Assembly: GCF_963678975.1 (NCBI RefSeq)
Contig: NC_089279.1
Location: forward strand, 23,670,004 to 23,734,003
Direction of reading: 5' to 3'
Source of the DNA: Dysidea avara
Taxonomy: Eukaryota; Porifera; Demospongiae; Dictyoceratida; Dysideidae
DNA length: 64,000 bases
A model generated the notes under the pieces. It did no database searches and had not been told where the DNA came from. It worked only from the letters and a program-made list of their open reading frames with translations. The translations under genes and the position numbers were made by a program. Shown here one piece after another: positions 49,028 to 60,618 of this stretch; the first letter of the stretch is position 1, and every line of letters starts with the position of its first letter.

Positions 49028-52000
49028 GTAATTGGTAAGGAGGTGTGCATCGGCCAGCGGGATAATGGGCGGAGCTGTTCTCTTATTTACGAAGGTGAGA
49101 CCGCCTGCATCCGCTCTGGTACAGAGTTCGAAAGGAAGAAGACCTTTTCATTTTGTTAATGTATTTCGCTTGTACCGCGAACTATTGATCTCGTGTACAG
49201 GCCAAAGTGCGTTTGTTGCAGTGCAATGAATTCAAGTTGCACATTTCAGTTGACATGATCAGATGCCTGTCCAACTTCAGAGACCTCAACCTGTAAAGTG
49301 CACTAGGAGTGAGACGTGAGGTTAAAACTGATGAGTGAGATTTGCTTACTTATGCGTGAGGTCTCGTCTTAGTAGAAAAATTCCTGTAAAAATTGCAAAA
49401 TTCGCAACTTTCTTTGGCTATTTTATACTTCTCCATTTTTAGCCATTAGAGTACTACGGCTAATGGCTAAAAATCGGTCAGTGAATTGGACAAATGTTAA
49501 TTTCCCCAGGGGTGGGGACAAGAAGCAATGTCAAATCCCCACCTGGGGTGTGGGGACGCCCGGGGGTGGGGGGGGGGTGGGGCATGAAATTGACAAGTGC
49601 ATAATAATAATAAATAAATATTGCACTTGGCATAATAGTTGCTACTTTATTATCCTTTCATGCAGGCTGCCATCATCGTTTTTGCAGCATTGTTTATATC
49701 AGGTGAGGATTGAAAAGACAGTAACTTGCTTGGCGTATATTATCACACCCAATATCACATAATACACAAAGTGGTACAATAAGTATTTATAATTGTGAAC
49801 TATATTGTGACTGGCACTGTAACAGTATCCTCTGAGGAAGGAATTTCATCCCGGTATACAGTGCATATAGCCCCTACAGACTCCAAGTTTACACAACTTC
49901 CTAGTTTATAACTAGCAGTAGAATTGAGCTGGTCTAAAGTACCCGTTAAGGACCTATGATTTATACGGCGGGCATTGTGTGAGAACCTTTGATTTATACA
50001 TTGTATGAATGCACATTATTCTTTGCTAGTGAGGGGACAGACATCAACAGCAGGAATATTCTCACAACAGACCTATACTGGGACAGTTACAAAATACCAA
50101 CCTAGACATCATGTGATCATTGAAGTGCGTGTTAATCCAGCCCCTGGCATAGGCAACCCAATGTTACAAAACATTGTTTACTACAGTTACAATGTTGATG
50201 AACAGTTTTATTTGCACAGTCAGTTGGGCAGAGTGGCAGTTAACACAGTTGATCTAACTGAGGGTGACTATGTGTTCACTGTTTATGCTAACTATACCAC
50301 TGGAAATGGAGTAATGGAGACAGTATCAGCCACAGTCAATATTACAGTGTCACCAGAGTTTTATTTTGTTGGTACTGAACCAGAAGGTGGATATTTGGCA
50401 TATACTCACTATCTTAGACCTCTTGGGGCACATGTCGTCACAATAAGAACAAACTACACAAGATTAACTGATACAGTGTTCAGTTATGCATTGGCACCAG
50501 ATACTAATACTACTAATTCTAGAGTGTCTTTAAATCCCGATGGTTCAGTCAGAAGAGCATCTTATAACTTCACTGGAGTACAACAGTTTACAGTTTTATG
50601 TACAGCTAATTCTTCATCTGCTGGAGTTGTTGAGACACTTTCAGTCAATGTGACAGTTGTGCTCTATGATCCTTTAGGTATTCATTAACCACAACATATT
50701 TTGTAGTTACAGCCTACACTTAACTGCATTCCTTGTGGTTTTTCACTACACCCATATATGTTTATGTAGATCTGCAAGTTGAGGTGAGCTTTTCAGTTAC
50801 TGATGACTTAATCAGGTGGTCTGTGCCAAATATATTCACTGAAAACAATTATGGTATTTATATATCAATACAAGAATATGTGATCAGGTATGACAGCATG
50901 AAGTGTATGATGGTATAATGTTTCCCTTTCCACTTGTAGTATTGCTGAATACAATGGAGATGTAAATAATGCTCAAAATCCTTCTACCAATGTTGTAGAC
51001 CCTCAGATATATACTTTTGAATATCAGCCACTCATTCCGCAAACTACTCTGGTAGTTAATGTGACTACAATTGCTGGAGTGGATACACTTAGAGCAGTTT
51101 CTGTAACCTCAACTAATAATTTCTCTATTCCAGGAGATGGTATGTGTTCTAGTGTATGTGTATATAGTTTGGTGTGTATACATACATATGTACACTTGTA
51201 CTGCATGTATTAGGGCTATTTAATGATGTAAGTCTCAGCTGATATTATTACGAGTTGATATTATCTCAATAGAGGTGCACTGATATGGAAATTTCCAATA
51301 GCCGATATATTGGGTACAGAATTACCAATTCCAATACCAATATATTTTAGTAGTGAGTTGCACATAAAAGGTTTTGAGTATGATACTGCATGTACTACAA
51401 TAAAATTAATGTGATAGATTATGACAAAAAAGCTAAAAGGCAATGCTTTGTAAAAAGGAAAAAAAAGATTTGCGAAAAAGAGGTCTGAGCAAAAGACAAA
51501 AAAAGCTAGTCTAACTTGAGGCTTGAACCCTTGGCCATTATGAAACAGTTGGCATTTTATTAAGTCTCATGCTTTACCCACAGTGCTACACAATCAACCC
51601 TAAATAGACTGTGCAAATATGGCACTTGGAATATCTGCTATCGTATCAATACTGATATTTATATCAGTGTACCTCTGTATGTAAGGATGTTTACACTTAG
51701 TTCATGCAATACATAGCAATCTTTTGAATAAACGTTTTACGTAGCCAAATTATCCTTTGAATAAATGTTTTACGTACCCAAATTATCCTTTTCAACACTG
51801 CCACAACTGGTTGGTGGCCTTTGTTGCAGGCGTGTATCTTTCCTCTGAGTGAAATGGTAGCCTAGATACTGTTGAGATTAACAATCATATTATCCTATTG
51901 CAATAAATCCTTGAATATGTTAGTGAGTCCTAAATCTGTCACCTTATATCCACACCTTCAAGCACGTACACTATAACAAATGTACAAAGTATGATAGCTG

Positions 52001-55000
52001 GGAGGTTTAACAGAATAATGAGTATGCATTCCTTACAGATAGTGATGTAATGAAGGCACTTAATTATGACACGTAAGCATGCATGCATGGTCGTTATGTC
52101 AACATTACTTTGAAAGATTTGGTTGCTTTGTAACAACAAATAGGGTTATGAATAAATATTAACTCTTGATAATAGTTATATGGGGTCTATGTAATTTATT
52201 AACACAAAGGCCTGAGGACATGCTTAGCTCACAAGCACAGGGAGGGTGTTGCTATGGGCTTGAAGGTTTTTAAATTCCATAGACTTCAATTGTACCTATA
52301 TAGACTCTGCAGTCATATCAGATACCTATTCCATAGTTCTCTTGTAGTAGCACATACTATGTTGTTCACGCATGCATAGTATTGCATATGCATGTATAAT
52401 GTATGTATTCTATTCCCCCAGTCCTGCAAGCTGTAACAAACTTTACAGCAAGACAAGGTGATAATAATGGAGAGCTATATGTCGCATGGCAGTTGCTGTC
52501 AGTTAATGTCACAGGTTACACAATAAGGTAAGAGATGTGTGACGTTCCCTATTTAACTTGTACATGTATACTTGTGCTAGGTTGCTATATAATGAAAGCC
52601 AAGCACAAACCGAAGGGATAGCACCAGTAGATCGTGTGGGAAACACTTCTCCATTTGATAGTTCATTTCTTTTTGCCTCACTTCCTGGCAATACCACATA
52701 TACTATCATTGTTGTGACATCTCATCTCAATGGACAAAGGGTACTGTCCACCCCTATCCAGTACAGCTTACCAGGATATGGTCAGTTGAGTACATGCATA
52801 TTAGTGTGTTTGTATTACTATTTTCACTCTCTTTAGCACCCAGTGTTTCACCAACTATTACTGCAGTCTGGTATCTTCCTGATTATAATGTTCGTGTTGA
52901 GTGGAGTACAGTTTTCTTTTCCAATGGAGACATTCAATCTTACACTATAGAGTTTACTAGTAATACCAATGTTACAATAATTCAACAAAACACAAGTGAT
53001 ACAATTTATCAGCCAAGTCGTTTTCCAGAACTTTCTCAATTTGAATACGTTGATGTTGTTGTCAGAGCAGTAAATCTGTTTGGCTCAAGTCCAGTATCTT
53101 CACCACAAAGAATATTTATATCAGGTACTGTGTATGTACATTAATGTATGTATAAGTATTTGTGAATAACAGATCTTCATACATTGAACAAAGTTTAGTA
53201 AATTTGTAGTTCTGTATATTTTGCAGTTCTCTTACGTAAGAGGATCTTTTATCAACCCCAGTACTGAGAACTTTTTAATTTCTCAACAATAAAGTTTCAC
53301 ATATTCACTTTTTGTGATCTACTGCATACTGTGATATTTCTATAGGTGTAATTGACAATATTACTGTAATCGATGTCACTGACACGTCAGCATGTTTCAC
53401 ATGGTATCCTGCAACAAGGACTATGCCATCTAGTTACACCATCAGGTAAATGTTTGGATACATTGTGTTCACTGTCATTTGTATTTTGTTGATGCACAGA
53501 ATTAATGGTGATCCAGTAGTAATGAATTTACCACCAACTCCACCACCACAAACCTTCTGTCAAGGACAAATAACTTCTGGAACTCTAGGAAATGTAATAA
53601 TAGAATCCACTTATCAATCATCTGTTATTGTTGACAGCTCTAGAGTGGAATTTCATACAGGTAATTAGAGATGTAGCATATATGCAACCAGAGTTTGTGC
53701 ATGTATGTGTAATTATGTTTTGCATGTGTGTGTGTAGTGTGTGTTGCATGTATCGTAGATAAGCACATGTATGTGTGTTGTATGTATATTGTTTTGGTCA
53801 TTATTTAGTTAATCCAATATTCAACTTCACTACCATTGCACCCACAAGTATGTCTGTACTACTGGAGTGGTCACGACCTATCCCCATAATGATAACACCT
53901 CCAATAACACTTACAGGATATGAGATAGAGTAAGAAAGAAAACATTATTTTAAAGATTTGTCGAGGGTGTTTCTTTATTTGCAGGTTGACCTACTTGGAT
54001 CCCTTGATTGCAAACCCTGTAATGATGACCAGTCGGCGTCCAGTGATTGTTGAATCTTTAACATTAACAACCTCCTTGAATTATACTCTGTTACAACCAG
54101 GAATAGAATATACTGTAGTATGGATTGCTACATTTTCTGGTGGTCAAACAACAAGATCACCGCCTGCAACCTTTACCACATTAGTCAATTGTATGTGGTG
54201 TGCCTCATATCACATTATGTACATATGCTTGCTATTGCTTTTTGTTATAGCTCCTCCTAACGACAGGCCAGCCAGTCTTATATTAGTTTCATACAACACA
54301 ACATCTCAACTGGCAGTGTTTCAATGGAACGTAGTGTATTATTCCAATGGACCAATTATTGGCTACAAGCTGTACACTGATGATACTGACCCAGATCAGT
54401 TACAAGGAGCTACCAATAATATTGCTGAGGTCAATATTGGGAACAACTCACCATTAACAGTGAGAGTAACTGCAGTAAATTCTGCTGGTGAAGGACCACA
54501 GACTGTTCAAAGCATCAGCATTGATGGTAAGGATTCTAATCTCTACAATGACATAGCCACTAAAGGTGCATTTTATCAATTCAGTTGCTCCAAGAGCATA
54601 TCACTACATGATAAACTATACTGCAGTACGCCTGTTCTGGGATCCACCATCTTTTTTCATAACGGACATAATGAATTACAAGTGGGTTATTGGTTGTGTG
54701 TGCCATTTCTTATTCTATTCATAAACATAGTGTCATAGCTAGACAAGTCGATTCACCTGTTGTGGACATGGTTACACTGAATGCTAACAGTTACATCTTT
54801 AGTGGTCTATCATTCAACACACTTTACACATTCCAAGTGGTTGCTGTATATCCTTCAACAACAGAAGAAAGCAACTTAATATCTATTCAAACTTGTCAGT
54901 AATTGCATAAATTTGGAATTATACTTACTAAATGTTTATATATTTCAGTGGGTCCAGTGTGCAGCCCAAACTGTCAGAATGGTGGAATTTGTATTAACAA

Positions 55001-58000
55001 TGATGTCTGTATGTGTCAGGATGGCTTCACCGGTGGTCAATGTGAAACTGGTGAGCTTGTACAATTCTAACATAATAATGTGTTGCACATGTTTTTACTC
55101 TATAGCATACTGTAATCCTCCATGTCCATATAATGGCAGTTGTGATACTGACACTCTCACTTGTGACTGCTCTACTGTCACTATTGGTCAGTAATCTACT
55201 GTAGTAGTTAGTGTGTGTGTGTGTGTAATGGTGTTGTTTTAATAGGAGGAAATGAAGTGTGTTTTGGTGGTAGAATTAATTCCTCTTGTCAGTGTGACTG
55301 TTATGATGGCTTGTTCATTGGTGAAAATTGTACAGGTACAGTTTGAATTCTTTAAAGATTAAGAACAAAGTGTCATTTGTGTGTATATAATGCCAATACA
55401 TGCATACTCACATACATTATTATATAAATCACTTGCACTCAGAACCACTTGACTATGAAGCAACAATACTAGTATCACCAACAAGCAGTGGACAAGATGT
55501 AGACATATCCATAATACCACCTGACTCAGTAGCCTCAGAAACTACTATACAAGAATATCGACTGAGGATTACTGGTGGTGATGGTGTTAATGTAGAAGTT
55601 GTTAACGTATCAGCACAAATGAGGTACGTAATTGCATGGGAAATAAAACTATGGTATGTGTTTACGTACGACTGCATAGAAATTTAATATTTCAGTGTTA
55701 TAAGTAACTTCACAGCTTAATCGGTTTATTTAAAATCATTCCTGTGTACGTACATAGTTCAAATGTATATATAAGTGCTACTACGTATGCTTACTACTAT
55801 TCACCATCTCTTTGCATACAGCAATATCACAATCAGGCTTCCTTTCAACAATAATCCATTCAGTTTGGAAGTTCAAACAAGATTTACAATCAATCAACAT
55901 CACAACAATGATGTGTTCTATATTGATGGTGACCCAGTAGGACTATCAATACTAGGTATGTAAGTACATGCATATGTACAACAGTGTGCATACATACATA
56001 CATACATACATACATACATACATACATACATACATACATACATAATATTATTATATATGTACGTATGTACCATACATAAACATAATATATATATACTGTA
56101 AATGATAATCTTTAATACGTAAAAGCACATAATGTCAATAACAGACTGTGGCTCCAATATGTTTGGTGGTTTTAATGGGACTGGATGTCAGTCATGTCCC
56201 GTGGATACTGGCAATAATGGAAGCTTTACTGCTACCAGCTGCGAATGTATTCCTGGTTACACTGCATCATCAAATGGAACATGTATTCGTAAGTTACTAA
56301 GGTTCTGTCATATTTTGCATAACATCCTCTTTGTATTTAGCTTGCAATGAAGGAAACTTTAAACCCTACTTTGGGAATGAACCATGTCAGCTTTGTCCAG
56401 CCCGCATGAGCAGTTTTATAGGAGATACAACATGTTCTTGTGATCGAGGACATGAACTGGTGGGATCTGTCCGAGCCACTTGCCTTCGTTAGTAATTATG
56501 TTTTGTTAACAACTCTTACTACAACTAATATTTTGTTAGCTTGTAGAACAGACCATTATAAAGATACAGTTGGAAACACCACATGCACACAATGTCCTGA
56601 AGACTCTTCCTCATTTGGGCCCAGTGATTCTCTCAGTGACTGTCAATGTAATCGAAGTCCTGGAAATGCTCAAGATAATGGTTGTTATGGTTAGTAACTA
56701 CAATCACTCTGTCACGTTTTTATTTGTGCATACTTTTCAGCATTTCTCAGTAGAGCAACAGTGATGACTCCTGATTCTTCTCAAATATCGAGCACATGGG
56801 TTGTGATCAGTTGGACACCACTTACAACAGTAACAGATAGACGGGGAAATTCTAACCCAGTGGCTGGATTTTACATTTTCTATCAGGTAAATATTACAAT
56901 TCTACAAAAAATAATGATAACATGATGGCTATTCTGTTTAGCCTATTGGTGTGAAGAGAGTAGCTGTCAGTGGTTCTGTCAATATAACAAGTAATGCATC
57001 TTCTGCTAATCTTACTAACCTTGAGCAAGATACACAATATGATGTCTCTGTGTCTCCATACATTGAAGGCTTTCAACTGGGACCACCAACTAACATCATG
57101 ATTAACACTTTCCCTCTAGGTGATTTGATGTGTAGTAGTAATGTTTGTGAGCTAGCGCACATGTATGTAGTGTGCATGTGTGTATACGTAGTGTGTATTT
57201 ATCTGGGTTGTATGACAGGTACCAATGTCACTGTTACTACAACTGGCATGGTGTCTCCAACATTTATTATAACCGAAACTACTGTAATATTTGAACCTTC
57301 TATGTCATCTACAAGTACAAGTTCTTCTGCTCTCCTATCTACTACAACTACTGCTACTCCAACAGCTACCATTGATTGTGAGCACTATAACACATGCTTT
57401 CAGTTTGTTTTGATAAAAATAATGTTTTTTCTTAGCCAATGGTGGTGGCGGTGATAGTGAAGATAATACAACAGTAATTATTATTGTTGCTGCAGTAGCA
57501 GGAGGAGCTGTTGTTCTGCTACTTCTCATAACTATTTGTATTTTATGTGTAGTGTATAGGAGGAAGAAACATGGCAAGACAACTATGTGAGATAACAACA
57601 ATATTATCAATTGCGCTACTACCATTCTTACAATTTTTGCAGATCAATGTCCACAAAGTCAATGATGGACAAGAACAGTAATACTATACAAAATCCTGGC
57701 TTGTGAGTATTTGTAATGGATGCATAATAAATGGATGCATAACACTATCTTATTAATCTCATTGTGTTTGTACTTTGTAGTAAAAGGATCACTTCTGACA
57801 TGGTAGTAGCAAATCCCAGCTTTGTTGAGTAAGTCATGTATATTCCACACTTACCATACAGTGTATAATGTTTCACGTTATTAATAGAAATGCAGATAAT
57901 GAGAAGTTGGAGGGAAAAGAGCAGTCCCCTGTTGTCGGTTAGTTTTGCAGTGCTACACACTTGAAGTATAGCAACATTTTATGATGCTATAATATATTAT

Positions 58001-59815
58001 ATAGAAATCATGTGAACACATGTGAATTTCAAAATTGTGGTGTATGTGCTTCAAAAAGCTCATTTAAAATTCTGCTTGTCATTTCCACCTCCTCACTAGT
58101 AATTAATCGGGTATATTTATTACCAGTGTTTTGTTTGCACAGAAAATGAATATACAAATGTTCAAGCACAAAGCCATAACAGATATGAGGAACACAGAGC
58201 TAGATATCTGGAGATGTCTGCTAATACAATTACAGCTGCTGTAACTACAGATACCTGTACAAGCAAACTGAATAGAATAGCTACACCAGAAGACTATGAT
58301 AACGAACAACTCTATGAGGAAATGAGCACACGTTATTATGTAAACAGTTAACTGTTGTGCGTAGCCAGCAGAATATATACAATACAATGTGTGCAGGTTG
58401 TTGATGAAAAGACTCCATTGAAATCAAAGGAAATAGCAAGAAATAGAGTGACAATTTTGGAACAGTTAGGGAAAGGAGAATTTGGAAGGTACTTATGACA
58501 TTATATTCATTTACATAATAATTATAATACACAGAGTGATGAAGGGTTTGGCATCTGGCATCATTAGTGGAGAGACAAATACAGTGGTAGCTGTCAAAAT
58601 GTTAAAAGGTCAATTGACAGTATAGCAGTGTAGTATTCAATATAAGAGACTGCTTTTGTATTTTCAGAAGGTACTTCAGAGGATGACAAAAAGAACTTCC
58701 TTGGAGAAGCACACATGTTAGCACAGTTCAGTCACCCTAATGTACTAGCTCTATTGGGAGTTGTGACTGTGGATGAACCAATGTTAGTGGTCATACCATT
58801 TATGAAGAATGGAGACCTGAGGTCATTCCTCTCCAAGTAAATTACAAGTTTTCCCATAAGTAACATACACTTATTGTCTCAAATCATTTTCAGGAGTGAT
58901 GAACCTCAGATATCAAATGGTGATAAGCTAGACATTGCTGTACAGGTAAATGTTAACTATGGTCAATTAATTCTCCTACTGCAAGATCCTTAGATTGCTA
59001 GTGGAATGGAGTACCTTGCTGCAAGATTCTTCATTCACAGAGATCTAGCTGCCAGGTGACAGTCAGTGTTAACACATGGCTCACCTTATGTTATGTTGCT
59101 TATAGGAATATATTGGTTGATGAGAAACTACATGCTAAGATCAGTGATTTTGGATTATCCAGAGTTTTGGCTAAGGAGGATACGTACTACAAACTCAGTA
59201 ATGTGGCCAAACTTCCTGTTAAATGGATGGCTCTAGAGTCTATTGAATATCGCAAGTTCTCCACTTTTAGTGACGGTAAATTATGCTTTAGGAGCTTGCA
59301 CTTGGCATAAATGTATTGCACTGGGTAAAATGCTGAAGTTCTGCATTAAAAATATAGATACATTTTTATGTAGTTATGTTAAATCAGACACAGTATCAGA
59401 CAAGATTGTGTTTTTTTAGTGTGGAGTTATGGTGTTGTCTTGTGGGAGATTTTCTCATTAGGAAAAATACCCTACAAGGTTTGTAGCACGTAAAACTAGT
59501 GAGATATCCCTTCCAAGTTTCAATGTTATATGCTGTAGGGAGTACCCAATGCAAGTTTGCCAACGTACTTAAGAAGTGGTAAACGTCTGGAGAAGCCTGA
59601 TCAATGCACTGACCAGATGTATGTTAGCCAATTCATGTGTGATACGTGTGTATGTGTGTATTGTCTGCAGTTATCATATCATGGAGCAGTGTTGGTTGTT
59701 GAGGAAAGAAAGACGTCCAACATTTGGAGAAATTAGGAAGGATATAACAGAACTATTAGCCAAAGAAGGTCGTACACCCAATTCTGACCTTGACATGTAT
59801 TCACTATATATTTAA
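49028..59815 (+). CDS. RTK-C: FN3/EGF/GCC-like receptor tyrosine kinase, 1890 aa, 40 coding exons
   Basis: Same architecture as RTK-B: signal peptide, N-terminal beta-rich region, about six FN3 modules, three EGF-like exons, a beta module, three GCC-like Cys modules, FN3, Ser/Thr stalk, membrane span, tyrosine-rich juxtamembrane region, kinase. ATG at 49065 (MGGAVLLFTK), stop TAA at 59813-59815. Joins total 5673 bp with no frame break; all exon phases equal those of RTK-B. It is more compact than RTK-B because fewer transposons sit in its introns. AATAAA at 59890-59895 is a good poly(A) signal 75 bp after the stop. Sequence is closest to RTK-A in the N-terminal and early kinase exons and closest to RTK-B across the FN3/EGF/GCC region, introns included. 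Ligand unknown. Confidence 0.93.
49065..51139 (+). CDS. RTK-C signal peptide and N-terminal region (exons 1-5)
   Basis: Exons: 49065-49094, 49666-49702, 50030-50677, 50770-50887, 50940-51139. Signal peptide core AAIIVFAALFIS. The large exon 3 has exactly the length of RTK-A exon 3 and the same APGIGNPMLQNIV segment. Exon 4 is 12 nt longer than in RTK-A (FTENNYGIYIS versus FTGTYIS). Intron 1 contains a G-rich repeat (49500-49590). Confidence 0.9.
51480..51605 (-). mobile_element. tRNA-derived SINE head in RTK-C intron 5
   Basis: On the minus strand TAGCACTGTGGGTAAAGC (A-box-like) is followed about 45 bases later by AAGGGTTCAAGCCTC (B-box GGTTCAAGCC). This is the spacing of a tRNA-derived polymerase III promoter. 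The body of the element (51250-51480 and 51605-51670) has mirrored GATATTTATAT/ATATTGGGTAC-like AT-rich ends of uncertain relation. Confidence 0.55.
52422..54894 (+). CDS. RTK-C FN3 array (exons 6-15)
   Basis: Exons: 52422-52527, 52581-52780, 52837-53124, 53346-53445, 53500-53660, 53809-53929, 53985-54190, 54251-54526, 54585-54681, 54731-54894. Same module borders as RTK-B. The introns at 54527-54584, 54682-54730 and 54895-54948 are almost identical to the RTK-B introns at the same places. Standard GT donor where RTK-B has GC. Confidence 0.9.
54949..56689 (+). CDS. RTK-C EGF-like and GCC-like modules (exons 16-23)
   Basis: Exons: 54949-55050, 55106-55186, 55246-55335 (EGF-like), 55443-55623, 55822-55955 (beta module), 56145-56288, 56341-56487, 56540-56689 (Cys modules). 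EGF cysteines CSPNCQNGGICINNDVCMC are intact. Cys modules keep GCQSCPVDTGNNG and CTQCPEDSSSFGPSDS. Intron 20 has a CATA microsatellite. Confidence 0.88.
55985..56042 (+). repeat. (CATA)n microsatellite in RTK-C intron 20
   Basis: About 14 tandem CATA units. The RTK-B counterpart intron has a longer mixed CACACA/CATACATA tract (36690-36815), so both copies carry a tetranucleotide-prone segment here. Confidence 0.93.
56741..58339 (+). CDS. RTK-C FN3, stalk, membrane span and juxtamembrane exons (24-31)
   Basis: Exons: 56741-56886, 56942-57119 (FN3), 57219-57377 (stalk, Ser/Thr-rich), 57436-57586 (span VIIIVAAVAGGAVVLLLLIT and basic YRRKKHGK), 57643-57702, 57781-57828, 57888-57937, 58143-58339. 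Exon 31 has ENEYTNV, a good GRB2-type YxN motif, and EDYDNEQLYEEM with YxxM. The stalk exon begins GTNVTVTTTGMV and is not as close to the RTK-A stalk as the RTK-B exon is. Confidence 0.88.
58397..59815 (+). CDS. RTK-C tyrosine kinase domain (exons 32-40)
   Basis: Exons: 58397-58488, 58535-58608, 58668-58836, 58894-58945, 58994-59055, 59106-59275, 59420-59478, 59539-59618, 59671-59815. Landmarks: LGKGEFGR, VAVKML (Lys ~1642), HRDLAAR (Asp ~1736), DFG (~1754), DTYYKLSN, PVKWMALESI, RRPTF, tail DLDMYSLYI. Catalytically complete. Differences from A and B are mostly conservative and concentrated after helix C and in the alpha-G region (LPTYLRSGKRLEKPDQC). Confidence 0.94.
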
Positions 59816-60618
59816 AAATATGCGATTTATACAAATATATATGTACAAATATGCCAGTTGAGTTTTATTACATATATTATAATGCCATAAATAAATAAGT
59901 TTTAGGTATGTATTAATGTCACGTCGTAGATTCCTATGTAAATAATAGAAGGAAGTTATGACTATAATAGTACAAGCTAAAATAATGCAAGCATGTGTAT
60001 GTTAGAGCTGAAACAGATAGCAAGTTTTACCATCCAGATATCCCAAAGTAAATCTTTCCGGATATCCTATGGATAGTGACATCATCACTTACTATAAAAC
60101 ATGACATATTTTGCCATGAACCTGCTTGCTATACTATCAGAAGCAAGCATAGCATTTGTACAAGATTGCGATTGTTCAATGTATTAAAAAGTCATCATGA
60201 AATTGCTTTAAATTATTAGCAACTATAACTAATGGTTTCAAACCACTATCTAGATATTGAAATATAATCTGGATAATATGTTTCAGCCCTAGTGTATACG
60301 TAATTTGTTTGAACTGTGTTGAATTACATACAGCAAAACCCTGGAGGCCTGGAGCACAATTATTGAATTGTCCTTCAATGTAATTTTTAAAATCAGTCTT
60401 CCCAATGCAAAAAAGTACTATGCTATTGTGCAAAGTGAATGCAGACAGCAAATATGGGTATAGCCCATAAATTTGTGCATAAATTACACAAATTAAGTAT
60501 GTAAAATTATTTTCTAACAGAACACACACTTGGCTTGACAAATTGAACTGCTACATGAGATCGTGTATGCTAGCATACATCAATATGACATATGTCTACT
60601 AAAGCAAATCTTACGTAC
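59816..60618. other. Convergent intergenic region between RTK-C and the ANKH-like gene
   Basis: Contains the RTK-C poly(A) signal (59890-59895) and the 3' end of the minus-strand gene. The minus-strand 121-codon frame at 60176-60541 has no recognised domain. A possible tiny last exon of the ANKH-like gene on the minus strand starts after a TTCTGTTAG acceptor near 60512 and stops within 7 codons. Confidence 0.4.

Noticed and set aside
49500..49590. G-rich segment as a possible regulatory G-quadruplex
   Set aside because: It looks like part of a dispersed CCCCAC/GTGGGG-type repeat in intron 1; nothing links it to regulation.
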